Shown here piece by piece: positions 45,384 to 53,968 of a DNA stretch of 64,000 nt. Numbering within the stretch: position 1 is the stretch's first letter; every line of letters begins with the position of its first letter. Source of the stretch: Alteromonas sp. BMJM2 (lineage in GTDB: Bacteria > Pseudomonadota > Gammaproteobacteria > Enterobacterales > Alteromonadaceae). The position numbers were made by a program, and so were the translations under genes. The stretch is from assembly GCF_027257845.1 (NCBI RefSeq), contig NZ_JAPVOT010000002.1, positions 310,001 to 374,000 of the forward strand. The letters are read 5' to 3'. The notes below the pieces were generated by a model. The model saw nothing but the letters and a program-made list of their open reading frames with translations, did no database searches and was not told where the DNA came from.

Positions 45384-46361
45384 TTATTGTCTAGCGGGTG
45401 CTAGGTGATTCTTCTTTCTTTTTTTGTGTGTGGCGGGGGAGGGGTTTTTAAAATAGCCCCATAACGCTTCTATATGCTCAGGTCCAATTCCGCAGCACCC
45501 TCCAACTATCGACGCTCCCGCGTTAACCCACATTTTTGCATAATGTAAGTACTGTTCTGGCGTTACATCATTACGCAACGATGAAAGCAGCGCATTTGCC
45601 TCATGCTGTCGGTTGCGCTCAGAGAAGCTATTAGCGTAGGCGCCGATACGTATTGTGCTATGCATTTTGCGGGTCATAGCAATGGCGTCTTCCATTTCTT
45701 CTGGTTGAGAGCAATTAAATAAAACTGCATCAACACCATCAAGTGTTGCAGCAATGTGGGCTAGTGGCTCTTCAGAGCGAAGCTTTGGCGTTTCTGAGTC
45801 GCTGTGTCTATTGGCAAGAGAAAAAGAAAGCCAAATAGGCAAGGTAGAATATTCTCTTAGCATAGAGACAACTGCATTGGCTTCTTCAATTGACGATACG
45901 GTTTCAATGAGCCAAAAATCTACGTCACCTTGCTGGCCTTTTATCAAGGGACGTAAAATGTTTTCAACCTGATTTTTATCAAATAAATCGGGGCGGTAAG
46001 AGCCAAATGCTGGTGGAATGCAGCCAGCAAGTAGCGGTGTGTTTTTTTCTTGTGCGTCTTGCTCAGTGACAAATGCGTCTATTTCTTGTCTCGCAATACG
46101 AGCGGCTCGTTGAGCTAAAGAAAGACTTTGCCCTTGAAACACGTCGTCACCAATATGAAAAGGTACAATCGCATAGGCATTGGTTGTGATTATCTGAGCG
46201 CCGGCATCTAAAAAGTGGCGATGAACTTGCGCTACTTTTTCAGGAGACTGCATAAGCGATAGCGCAGACCACTCGGGCTGCTTGAAGGGAGCGCCCACAC
46301 GTTCTAGTTCTCGCCCCATACCGCCGTCTAAAATGTCTATGTATTCAAAGGGGTCTGTCAT
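45384..46361 (-). CDS. Homocysteine S-methyltransferase family protein
   Basis: Zinc-dependent methyltransferase of 325 residues. N-terminal ILDGGMGRELERVG, then TNAY and LLAGCIPPAFGSYRPD. The three zinc Cys are in FNCSQPEEME and VGGCCGIGPEHI. It would methylate homocysteine or selenocysteine-like thiols from S-methylmethionine or a betaine-type donor. The ATG at 46361 is preferred over 46388, which would overlap the upstream regulator gene. It is ten bases from the ROK regulator, so probably an operon. The basic C-terminal tail (KKRKKNH) is unusual. Confidence 0.88.
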   Translation of the reverse strand: MTDPFEYIDILDGGMGRELERVGAPFKQPEWSALSLMQSPEKVAQVHRHFLDAGAQIITTNAYAIVPFHIGDDVFQGQSLSLAQRAARIARQEIDAFVTEQDAQEKNTPLLAGCIPPAFGSYRPDLFDKNQVENILRPLIKGQQGDVDFWLIETVSSIEEANAVVSMLREYSTLPIWLSFSLANRHSDSETPKLRSEEPLAHIAATLDGVDAVLFNCSQPEEMEDAIAMTRKMHSTIRIGAYANSFSERNRQHEANALLSSLRNDVTPEQYLHYAKMWVNAGASIVGGCCGIGPEHIEALWGYFKNPSPATHKKRKKNHLAPARQ

Positions 46362-46371
46362 AACACACTCT

Positions 46372-47508
46372 TCAATAATAATTTGCAACTAAAGGAAGGT
46401 TTGCGCTTCCGATGGATTGAGCTTTTGCTCCCACTTGCCCCTCTGTAATGCGTGGCGATGCAATGCCTCGCATATCTCGTTTGGCAATTTCATTTTTTGT
46501 TTGCTCAACAAGTCGTGTTTTAACGCTCTTAGGTAGCGCACCGTCAATGATAACGCCATCAATGTCAAGTAAGCTCATGGCGCATTGTGCTGCATAAGCA
46601 AGACCTTGGGCTGCAGAGTAGACCCAATTATCTATCACACTCTCGTTTATGTTCCAGTACTCGGTTGAGCTGTAAATCTGCCTACCTTCAGCGCCGCTAT
46701 TATCAAGCGTATTTTCTAACACATATAATGAAGACTGTGTTAAAAGTTGATGTTCCTCATTGCCGTTAAAAAATGGTAGAGAACCTACCGCGCCCGCATT
46801 TCCCGATTTACCCGTGAAAAGTGCGTCGTTAATGACCACACCACCGCCAAGAAACGTGCCTACAAATAAATACAAAAAGTGAGAGAACTGGGCTGTATTA
46901 CCGAATGACATTTCTGCACTGCATGCTGCTGCCGCGTCATTGCGAACTAATACCGGCAAAGAAACAAGAGATTCTAGTGCTAATTTCGGGTTGAATTGCT
47001 TCCATTGCTCTAACATTTCTTTTGGTGCCCCAGCTTCTTCTGCCCATGTCCAAATTTCAAAGGGCATGGCCACACCTAACCCGCGAATTCGGGGCAAATG
47101 GTCAGCAGCAATGTTTTTCGTCAACATGTTGATAGCACGTTCTGTAAACGACATAAGGGTATCAACCGTTGGATAAGCTACTTTTTCTTTGACGGTGGCA
47201 CGTACATTTCCACAAAGATCAATTAGGGTCATGTCAAAGCTGCGTCGACCTACTTTCAAACCTAGGCCAAACGCGCCGTCGGCATTAAGGCTGAAAGGCA
47301 CTTTTGGCTGCCCTACTTTTCCCTTAATCGGCGCATTGCGTAACACCAAACCGTCGCTTTCTAACTTCTTAATAATGACAGTGGCGGATTGGGCAGAAAG
47401 GCCAGTTAATTCAGCAATTTGTGCTTTGGGTAGCTCTTTATGTTTGTTAATCAGCGAGATTATGGCACGTTCATTGTCCGAACGGTTATCTGCTAAATGT
47501 ATGGCCAT
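46372..47508 (-). CDS. ROK family transcriptional regulator (NagC/Mlc-like)
   Basis: Sugar-responsive regulator of 378 residues. A winged helix-turn-helix (about 10-70: ELPKAQIAELTGLSAQSATVIIKKLESDGLV) precedes a ROK sugar-kinase-like domain with LGLKVGRRSFDMTLIDLCG, VRNDAAAACSAEMSFG and FVGTFLGGGVVIND. The usual zinc-binding CxCGxxGC motif of ROK proteins is not seen. Divergent from the fructokinase gene, with several palindromes between, so it most likely controls that gene. Confidence 0.9.
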   Translation of the reverse strand: MAIHLADNRSDNERAIISLINKHKELPKAQIAELTGLSAQSATVIIKKLESDGLVLRNAPIKGKVGQPKVPFSLNADGAFGLGLKVGRRSFDMTLIDLCGNVRATVKEKVAYPTVDTLMSFTERAINMLTKNIAADHLPRIRGLGVAMPFEIWTWAEEAGAPKEMLEQWKQFNPKLALESLVSLPVLVRNDAAAACSAEMSFGNTAQFSHFLYLFVGTFLGGGVVINDALFTGKSGNAGAVGSLPFFNGNEEHQLLTQSSLYVLENTLDNSGAEGRQIYSSTEYWNINESVIDNWVYSAAQGLAYAAQCAMSLLDIDGVIIDGALPKSVKTRLVEQTKNEIAKRDMRGIASPRITEGQVGAKAQSIGSANLPLVANYY

Positions 47509-47711
47509 AGTTAACTAGCTCCCTATAGTAAAAGTTATTCTTCAATAAGAATTATTTAAAAAAGTTGCGCGTTATTGCTCAGTGCTACCGTCGAGTAAAA
47601 TTGAAGTACTTCCATCGAGAGTATTAACAATGCTTTTAACCAATAGGTCGACTCCGCTTAGCATCTTATAAGCAAGAATGTAACGCATAAATTGAACTGG
47701 GTCACTAAGGT

Positions 47712-47745
47712 GTATTGATCTCTGGTGTACACCAGAGTTCAATAC
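47712..47745. promoter_or_regulatory. 34-bp near-perfect palindrome, probable operator
   Basis: Reading inward from both sides the sequence is GTATTGA-x-CTCTGGTG, meeting at GTGTACAC, with only one mismatched pair in 17. It lies 180 bases upstream of the fructokinase start. Confidence 0.7.
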
Positions 47746-47780
47746 GCTCTTGTATCCAACCAAAGCATAATTTTTCTATC

Positions 47781-47807
47781 AATTAAATCAATTAGGTTGA
47801 TTTAATT
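47781..47807. promoter_or_regulatory. Perfect 11-bp inverted repeat upstream of fructokinase
   Basis: AATTAAATCAA, TTAGG spacer, TTGATTTAATT; AT-rich arms of this size are usual for ROK family operators. Confidence 0.65.
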
Positions 47808-47924
47808 AAAAAGAAAGAGAATACTATGCCCAATTAAATAACTAATTAACGACCTATTAACGTAAAGTGCGATTTATTGATTTTGCACTATGGTTGTATG
47901 TATAACGAACAGAATGAGGCTGGT

Positions 47925-48893
47925 ATGAAAATATTATGTTTAGGTGAAGTACTTATCGATATGTTAAGCCAAGGTGCGGCGCCAAAAGACGGTGACATGC
48001 CAGCAATGAAACCTTTTCAGCCCTATGCAGGAGGGGCGCCAGCGAATGTTGCGGTGGCAGTTGCGCAGCTTGGTGGGCGCAGTGCTATGGTATCAAAAGT
48101 AGGTGATGATACCTTTGGCGCTTTTTTAAAAGAAATGCTTGAGCATTATAAAGTTGACACCGACTTTGTCTGGACTACTTCACAAGGCAATACCGCATTG
48201 GCGTTTGTGAACCTAGATGAAGATGGCGAGCGTTCCTTCGACTTTTATGTTGATAATGCCGCGCATAAGCATATTACCGAGCAAGACCTGTCTACTATCG
48301 ACTGTAATAAAGATGCGGTACTGCACTTTTGCTCAGGCTCTCTTGCCGGTCCAGAGTTAATACCGGGTACAGATTTTATCTTAGACAAGGCGCGCCAAGA
48401 GGGCATGATGGCGTGTTTAGACATCAATTACCGCCCTGCATTTTGGGACGACACGGCTAATGCACCTTCACGAATAGATGCGGCAGCGAAACGGGTTTCC
48501 ATTTTAAAGACAAGCCGTGAAGAGCTCGACGAGCTATACGGTGCAGAAAATGCTGATGCGAAAGTACAACAATGGCTTGAGAGCGGCGTAAAAGTGGTAT
48601 TGGTGACTGATGGCGGTGAGCCTATTCACTACATTACAACATCGTTTAGCGGCACGTTAGCGTCACCCAAAATGGATGTTAAAGATACAACAGCGGCAGG
48701 CGACTCCTTTATCGGTGGTTTCCTTTATTACCTATCAACCAAAGTTAACAATGCTGACGAATTTGATAGCTGGGCGGCAAGTTTTGAAAATGTAAGCGAG
48801 GCCACTGAGTTTGCGATTCGCTGTGGTGCATTTACCGTAACTCAATACGGCGCGTTTAGTGCATTGCCTACTCAGCAAGATATTGCGGAATAG
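47925..48893 (+). CDS. Fructokinase (PfkB family)
   Basis: Sugar kinase of 322 residues phosphorylating fructose to fructose 6-phosphate. N-terminal LCLGEVLIDML, the PfkB signature GGAPANVAVAVAQLGG and SKVGDDTFG, and the C-terminal active-site motif DTTAAGDSFIGGFLYYL are seen; the motif has Ala where Gly is usual (DTTGAGD). The ATG at 47925 follows GAGG; the open frame extends 16 codons upstream. Divergent from the ROK regulator. The last codons and stop lie in a short tandem repeat. Confidence 0.92.
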   Translation: MKILCLGEVLIDMLSQGAAPKDGDMPAMKPFQPYAGGAPANVAVAVAQLGGRSAMVSKVGDDTFGAFLKEMLEHYKVDTDFVWTTSQGNTALAFVNLDEDGERSFDFYVDNAAHKHITEQDLSTIDCNKDAVLHFCSGSLAGPELIPGTDFILDKARQEGMMACLDINYRPAFWDDTANAPSRIDAAAKRVSILKTSREELDELYGAENADAKVQQWLESGVKVVLVTDGGEPIHYITTSFSGTLASPKMDVKDTTAAGDSFIGGFLYYLSTKVNNADEFDSWAASFENVSEATEFAIRCGAFTVTQYGAFSALPTQQDIAE

Positions 48894-48912
48894 CGAAATA
48901 GCAAAATAGCCA
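48889..48912. repeat. 8-bp tandem repeat across the fructokinase stop
   Basis: AATAGCGA, AATAGCAA and AATAGCCA in a row, covering the TAG stop. The spacer to 49020 then shows looser repeats built on AAGCTAAGCG. Confidence 0.75.
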
Positions 48913-49023
48913 AGGTAACAGCGAAGCTAACGGTTCAGCCGGTAGGCAAGCTAAGCGTTAAACAAGCGAAGCGCCAAATGAGCTAAGCGCAGAATATGTA
49001 AAGCGCCAAGTAACGCAACAAAG

Positions 49024-49056
49024 AGCCTGTTACGCATTAGCGTAACAGGCTTTTTT
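49024..49056. terminator. Terminator between fructokinase and DNA ligase genes
   Basis: Perfect 12-bp stem AGCCTGTTACGC/GCGTAACAGGCT with an ATTA loop and six T. Mainly oriented for the fructokinase gene. Confidence 0.92.
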
Positions 49057-49058
49057 AA

Positions 49059-50750
49059 TTAACGCTCTATCATTTGTTTTAGCGCGTCTAAGGTATCTGC
49101 TTCATTCGCAGGCTTGTCCCAGCGTATCCGATGAATTCGCGGAAAGCGAAGGGCCACTCCCGATTTATGACGATTGGAAGGGTGTACAGCATCAAAAGCG
49201 ACTTCGAAAACCAGCTCTTTTTTCACTTCTCTTACCGGACCAAACCGGCCAACCGCATTGCGTCGCACCCAATTATCTAATTTTTTCAATTCTTCGTCGG
49301 TAAAGCCTGAGTAAGCTTTGCCAATGGGCAATAATTGCTCGCCTTCCCATGCGCCAAAAGTAAAGTCTGAATAAAAGCTTGAACGTTTTCCGTGTCCTCG
49401 TTGCGCGTACATGATCACCGCATCTACCACTAGAGGGTCTCGCTTCCACTTATACCACTGGCCTTTAGGTCGACCAGGCACATACGTACTGTCGAGTCGT
49501 TTAATCATAAGCCCTTCAACCGATCTGTTGTCGCAAACCGTGTTATGAAGGGCGCGCAAACTTTCGGGCGATGATGCACGTAAAGTGTTAGATAAAAATA
49601 GCCGAGGGGGCTTCTTTTGCTTAAACCAAGAGGCTAATTTTTTACGCCTAGCCTCCAATGTTAAGGAAGTCAGCTTTTCGCCCTCAAGTACAAGGGCATC
49701 GTAAACAATAAGCCCGACCGGATTTGACTGCATTAAGGGTTTGGTTGGCTTTTTCTTGTTAAGTCTTTGCTGCAGCGCATTAAACGTATCAACGATAGGT
49801 TCTGATGCAGACGAACTGCTGGCCAAATCTGATGCACTGGCAGTAGTCTCCTCGGTATTGTGAATAACCAATAATTCGCCATCGAGCACCATATTGCCGC
49901 TCATTTCTTCCAGTAAATCTGGGAATGAGTGACTGATATCGTCGCCTGTTCGAGAGAACAGCGCCTTTTCGCGCTCTGGTTCATCAGTGGAATTGGTTGG
50001 GAGCTTTTCACTTCCTTTATCCTTGCCAGCAAGCTCAGTATTCACTGCAAGCTGTACACGAATTCCATCGTACTTATTTTCAATTTGCCAAAGGTTGGCA
50101 TCAAAGGTGTCGATATCATTGTCATCAATGGGATGAGAAAGCATGACGGGATGAAACGTGACGGCATTTTCTATATCAGGCTTGTCGGCCTTCCCTTCTA
50201 ACCACTGCAGAAACTCAGTATACGGTGGGTTTACAGCGTGCCATAAGGTTTCAATCTCTTTAATATCTTTGTTGCCGTAGTCAGCCAATATTTGTTTTAT
50301 TGAGCGTGCTGATACGCCAATGCGCAGCCCTCTAGTGCCTAATTTCAGCAGTGCCCAGCGCTGAGACGGTGTCATCATGGTTAAGTATTCGGCCAGCGTT
50401 GCAGATACTTTCTGTTTAGAGACTGTGGCAAAAGTATATACAATACTGTGAAGAGACGGTAAGGGTGACACAGGGCTATTGAACGGCCATAGATGCGCAA
50501 CGGTTTCACTCACCTCACCCACATAATCGTAACTCATTGCAAATAAGGCGGGGTCGGTATGCTCGGTAATCAGTTTTTTCACGGTATTGCGTTTAAAAAA
50601 ATCAAACCGCAGGGTGCCTGCCATGGCCGCAATAGCCCAGCCTCTATCTGGGTCGGGCGTATTTTCAATATAGTCTGCAATAAGCTGTGCTTTCGCTTTC
50701 GTTCCAGCGGTAAAGTACAGCTGCTCTAACAGGTTACTAAATGCCTCCAT
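49059..50750 (-). CDS. ATP-dependent DNA ligase (ligase-associated repair module)
   Basis: DNA ligase of 563 residues. An N-terminal DNA-binding domain (about 1-190) precedes the adenylation domain with motif I ENKYDGIRV (Lys about 226), FSRTGDD, LDGELLV, VEGLMIKR and WYKWKRDP, then an OB-fold ending near RFPRIHRIRWDKP. This is the bacterial group encoded together with an MBL exonuclease, a Lhr-type helicase and a phosphoesterase, thought to repair DNA damage. Two low-complexity inserts (about 241-263 and 300-320, the latter Ser/Ala-rich) flank motif III and the DGE motif. Its ATG overlaps the exonuclease stop by one base. Confidence 0.93.
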   Translation of the reverse strand: MEAFSNLLEQLYFTAGTKAKAQLIADYIENTPDPDRGWAIAAMAGTLRFDFFKRNTVKKLITEHTDPALFAMSYDYVGEVSETVAHLWPFNSPVSPLPSLHSIVYTFATVSKQKVSATLAEYLTMMTPSQRWALLKLGTRGLRIGVSARSIKQILADYGNKDIKEIETLWHAVNPPYTEFLQWLEGKADKPDIENAVTFHPVMLSHPIDDNDIDTFDANLWQIENKYDGIRVQLAVNTELAGKDKGSEKLPTNSTDEPEREKALFSRTGDDISHSFPDLLEEMSGNMVLDGELLVIHNTEETTASASDLASSSSASEPIVDTFNALQQRLNKKKPTKPLMQSNPVGLIVYDALVLEGEKLTSLTLEARRKKLASWFKQKKPPRLFLSNTLRASSPESLRALHNTVCDNRSVEGLMIKRLDSTYVPGRPKGQWYKWKRDPLVVDAVIMYAQRGHGKRSSFYSDFTFGAWEGEQLLPIGKAYSGFTDEELKKLDNWVRRNAVGRFGPVREVKKELVFEVAFDAVHPSNRHKSGVALRFPRIHRIRWDKPANEADTLDALKQMIER

Positions 50751-51766
50751 TAATCACCTCCTTGTTCTTCCTCGTCATAGCCCACCAATGATAATGCCCG
50801 GGCTTTAAACCCCATCTTTTCTGCTTGATACATCAACGCATCTTCTCTTCCGTGAGTCACCCACACCTCTTTCGGGTTGACTTCCTCGATAGTTCTAAGT
50901 AGTTCAGGCCAATCACAATGATCGGAAATAATAAGAGGGAGTTCGGCATTTCGCTGCTTCGCGCGGGCGCGAATTTGCATCCAGCCCGACGCCATCACCG
51001 TGCGCACATTAGGAAGACTTCGCGACCATCTATCTGCCAATGCAGAAGGCGGAGCAATCACAATTTCTCCCGCGAGCTCTTTTTTATTTTCCACCTGAGA
51101 GACCGGGATAAGTTCGCCAAGATCAATATCAAACTGTTGGTATAAATCGCACAACTTCAATTGAGCCCCGTGAAGATAAATAGGCTTGTGGTAGCCTGCC
51201 TCTCTAAGTGCAATAATCAAACGTTGACACTTGCCTAGGGCATAAGCGCCTACGAGGTGACATCGAGCGGGAAATACCCGCAGCGAGTGAAGCAATTTCT
51301 CTATTTCGTTTTCAATGGGGGGGTGTTCGAACACAGGCAGTCCAAACGTGGCCTCGGTAATAAGCACATCGCAAGGCACAACTTGAAAAGGCGGGCAGGT
51401 GGGGTCGTGACGTCTTTTGTAATCGCCAGATACCACCACGCTATAGCCGCCATATTCCAACAATATCTGCGTAGAGCCCAATATATGACCCGCGGGGTAA
51501 AAGGTCACCGTGACATCATTAAAGGTGAGCTTTTCACCTAAGGTAACCGTGTGTTGCTTTTCGGCCATATCCTCGCCGTAGCGAGTTTGCATAATGGCTA
51601 GGGTTTCTACGCTGGCATATACCGTATGATGCCCTGCCCGCGCATGATCAGCATGGCCGTGAGTCACTAATGCAGTGTCTACTTCTGTCATGGGGTCAAT
51701 GTAGAACCCACCCGGTTCGCAGTACAAGCCAGTGTTATCAGTCTTTAGCCATGTTGATGGATGCAC
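50750..51766 (-). CDS. Ligase-associated DNA exonuclease, MBL fold
   Basis: Beta-CASP-like metallo-beta-lactamase nuclease of 338 residues. The metal motif THGHADHARAGH (HxHxDH), the His in FYPAGHILGSTQ, the Asp in VVSGDYKRRHDP and the late His in ISDHCDWPELL and VTHGRED are visible. In this family it trims DNA ends for the ligase. The frame is open to 51829, but a GTG at 51766 preceded by AGAGGGA matches the family N-terminus better. First gene of an exonuclease-ligase operon. Confidence 0.88.
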   Translation of the reverse strand: MHPSTWLKTDNTGLYCEPGGFYIDPMTEVDTALVTHGHADHARAGHHTVYASVETLAIMQTRYGEDMAEKQHTVTLGEKLTFNDVTVTFYPAGHILGSTQILLEYGGYSVVVSGDYKRRHDPTCPPFQVVPCDVLITEATFGLPVFEHPPIENEIEKLLHSLRVFPARCHLVGAYALGKCQRLIIALREAGYHKPIYLHGAQLKLCDLYQQFDIDLGELIPVSQVENKKELAGEIVIAPPSALADRWSRSLPNVRTVMASGWMQIRARAKQRNAELPLIISDHCDWPELLRTIEEVNPKEVWVTHGREDALMYQAEKMGFKARALSLVGYDEEEQGGD

Positions 51767-51940
51767 AGGCAGCGTTTCCCTCTGTATTTGCAATAAATAT
51801 AAATACGAAATAACAGACAAAGCGACCACTTGCAGGTAATGCCAATAGCGTTGAGAGCTTCGTTATGAAATACGATGTGAAGCTATGCAGCAGTGTGTCT
51901 GCTGTCTTCCTGAGTTGTGCATGTTCAAAGTCAATACAAA

Positions 51941-52762
51941 TTAGTGTTTGTCGAAGAAGTCTTTATTTCGAATGTATTTATGCATGTAATGATAGGAGAT
52001 GGGGGAAATCAGCCACTGAGAAATAACCCGATATAGCCGCCAGATTGGCTTAGCGTTCTCGTAAACGCGCTCGTTATGTAGCCAAAGCGAGCGGCCAAGG
52101 TGCTTAAACAATCCTGGAATTGGAGGGAGGAACGTGACGATATCTAGGTCGCAAACAACTCTAAATGTGCGTTGGTGAAGTAAGTAATGCTTAAAGAATC
52201 GACGATAGCTGGTAGAAGGTTGACCAAAGGTGACAACGCGGCGCACGCTTTTAGGAAATGCCAATTCAAGACGCTGCGCTGCTAGTACCGCCATGGCACC
52301 GCCGGAGGAATGTCCAGTAAATGTTATGCGTTTGCCAGAGCGAATTAGCGGTGCCAATTTGGCTTCGATATCTTCATATATACTGAGCGTTGCGCTGGTT
52401 TTTTTATTGTCATCAGGCAAGGAGACAGTGGTCTGACTTTTTTGATTGAGCAGAAGCTGATAACCAAAATGCACATAGCCGTTGTGCTTTGATTTATCGT
52501 TAAAATTTCCCTTTGCTTTACTTGGGAAAATACAAAAGTTGAGCAACCAATCTCGAATAGACTGGGTGCCTCTAAACAGCACGATGACTTCTTTTTTCTT
52601 TGGGCGGCAGAGAATGCGTGCCACTACGGTGCCCCGTGAATCGCACACAGCATGGTGCTGATGGGCTGAAAAGCCCAGTGATGAGTAATCAAATTCTTTC
52701 GGATATGCCAACTTACACAGCACGGCATAGCGCTCGTACTGATACCGCTTAAGTTTCTTCAA
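51941..52762 (-). CDS. Class 3 lipase family protein
   Basis: Alpha/beta-hydrolase of 273 residues with the class 3 lipase pattern: VIVLFRGTQSIRDWLLN with the oxyanion region, the nucleophile elbow TFTGHSSGGAMAVLAA, the Asp in CDLDIVTFLPP and a His near LGRSLWLHNERV. No signal peptide is evident, so it may act on intracellular or membrane lipids. It lies between the two halves of the ligase-associated set, 44 bases from the LpxH-like gene and on the same strand. Confidence 0.88.
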   Translation of the reverse strand: MKKLKRYQYERYAVLCKLAYPKEFDYSSLGFSAHQHHAVCDSRGTVVARILCRPKKKEVIVLFRGTQSIRDWLLNFCIFPSKAKGNFNDKSKHNGYVHFGYQLLLNQKSQTTVSLPDDNKKTSATLSIYEDIEAKLAPLIRSGKRITFTGHSSGGAMAVLAAQRLELAFPKSVRRVVTFGQPSTSYRRFFKHYLLHQRTFRVVCDLDIVTFLPPIPGLFKHLGRSLWLHNERVYENAKPIWRLYRVISQWLISPISYHYMHKYIRNKDFFDKH

Positions 52763-52805
52763 TGGCTAATGTCTTTCACATGCATTCATTTGATTGACGT
52801 ACGCA

Positions 52806-53612
52806 TTACGCCGCTTTATTTTTCGAATTAAAGTGTCTAAGGTCTAGTTCAGACACCGTTTCTTGTTTGGTATACACAACCCAGTCTATTAGCTGTAAAT
52901 TCCCGGCATTGTCTTCAACTAGCGCAGAGCAATTTTCTATCCAATCGCCGTCGTTCACATAGTGAATTCCATTCACCACATCCGACTCTGGGTGGTGAAT
53001 GTGGCCGCATATGACGCCATCAAGTTGCAGCGCTTTTGCCCGCTTGGTAGTGGCGTTTTTATACCGTGCTATGGCTTTGTTTGCGCCTTTCACTCGCTGC
53101 TTAATGTAGCCTGCTAACGACCAATAGGTTTGTTTTCTCCAGCTTCGCAACAGGTTAAACCAACGGTTTGCAAATAGCAGGGCATCATAAGCCTTATCGC
53201 CAATCCAAGCGTGAAATCGGCCTAGAGTCACATCGCCATCACATTGATCACCATGCAACACCAAGTAGCGTTTGTTCGCTGCGGTTTCGTGCACATATTG
53301 GCGCTTTATCTCTATATCGCCAAACTGCATTCCTGAATACTTTTGTAAAGGAGCATCGTGATTGCCCGGTAGAAAAATAACTTTTGTAGAGTCATGACTA
53401 AGCTGGATAATTTTATGTATCACTTCGTTATGCGTATCTGGCCAACGAAACTGTTTGCTCATCGACCACATGTCGACAATATCGCCCACTAAGTAAAGCC
53501 TGTCGCAGGTCATATTGTTGAGAAAGTGAAGAAGAAATTCTGCTTTGCAGTCTTTGTTGCCAAGGTGTGTATCTGAGATAAAAACGCTTCTGAAGTGAGG
53601 AGCCTTAATCAT
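52806..53612 (-). CDS. LpxH-like metallophosphoesterase (UDP-2,3-diacylglucosamine diphosphatase family)
   Basis: Calcineurin-like phosphoesterase of 268 residues. Metal motifs: SVFISDTHLGNKD, YLVGDIVDMW, FLPGNHDAPL, LHGDQCDG and CGHIHHPE, followed by YVNDGDWIENCS. This is the longer UDP-2,3-diacylglucosamine diphosphatase-like group rather than E. coli LpxH itself; whether it acts in lipid A synthesis is not shown. The ATG at 53612 matches the family start; another in-frame ATG lies 11 codons upstream. The same operon contains a lipase. Confidence 0.85.
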   Translation of the reverse strand: MIKAPHFRSVFISDTHLGNKDCKAEFLLHFLNNMTCDRLYLVGDIVDMWSMSKQFRWPDTHNEVIHKIIQLSHDSTKVIFLPGNHDAPLQKYSGMQFGDIEIKRQYVHETAANKRYLVLHGDQCDGDVTLGRFHAWIGDKAYDALLFANRWFNLLRSWRKQTYWSLAGYIKQRVKGANKAIARYKNATTKRAKALQLDGVICGHIHHPESDVVNGIHYVNDGDWIENCSALVEDNAGNLQLIDWVVYTKQETVSELDLRHFNSKNKAA

Positions 53613-53742
53613 TAAAATACTCAAATAGTCATCAGGTGTGAGCATACCCTAATCAATCAACTTGACAGTTAATTGACACCTTCATGACGATATCGTTACG
53701 GTGCTGTTCTCAAATCAGTGCACTGCAACAATGGGGGACAGC

Positions 53743-53781
53743 AGTTCGCTACAACAGTTCGCTGTAAGAGTTGCCTACAAC
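53743..53781. repeat. 13-bp tandem repeat, three copies
   Basis: AGTTCGCTACAAC, AGTTCGCTGTAAG and AGTTGCCTACAAC in direct succession, with a partial fourth starting AGTAAGG. Confidence 0.85.
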
Positions 53782-53800
53782 AGTAAGGTGAGAGCTCTCT

Positions 53801-53842
53801 CGTTAAAGTACTTTTATGTAAATACTTTCGTTTAAATGCTTT
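53801..53842. repeat. 14-bp tandem repeat, three copies
   Basis: CGTTAAAGTACTTT, TATGTAAATACTTT and CGTTTAAATGCTTT; each ends in -CTTT with a GTTAAA-like core. Confidence 0.75.
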
Positions 53843-53968
53843 CTTTTGTTTGTAAGGACGCGAAAGTGCATGAGGATTGAGGAAGTCAGCCGGTGCAAAT
53901 AAACCTTGCTGGTAAACCTAACTGGGTAACCTGCGTATAACGAGTAAACAATGGAAGTAAGTTAATTA

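Larger units (their letters stand above)
47519..47924. promoter_or_regulatory. Divergent control region between ROK regulator and fructokinase
   Basis: Three inverted repeats lie in this 400-base region: ATTCTT/AAGAAT at 47537-47552 close to the ROK start, a 34-bp near-perfect palindrome at 47712-47745 centred on GTGTACAC, and AATTAAATCAA/TTGATTTAATT at 47781-47807 with a 5-base spacer. They are probable binding sites for the ROK protein or another regulator. A short open frame on the minus strand (47572-47763) has no recognisable features. Confidence 0.65.
53646..53968. other. Divergent spacer upstream of the Lhr-type helicase, filled with tandem repeats
   Basis: No gene seen. A 13-bp repeat (AGTTCGCTACAAC, AGTTCGCTGTAAG, AGTTGCCTACAAC) runs at 53743-53781. 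A 14-bp repeat (CGTTAAAGTACTTT, TATGTAAATACTTT, CGTTTAAATGCTTT) runs at 53801-53842. A looser copy series around TAAACCT follows near 53900-53935. Divergent promoters for both neighbouring genes must be within. Confidence 0.8.

Noticed and set aside
47572-47763. 63-codon minus-strand frame in the ROK/fructokinase spacer
   Set aside because: It overlaps the 34-bp palindrome, lacks a ribosome site and shows no family.
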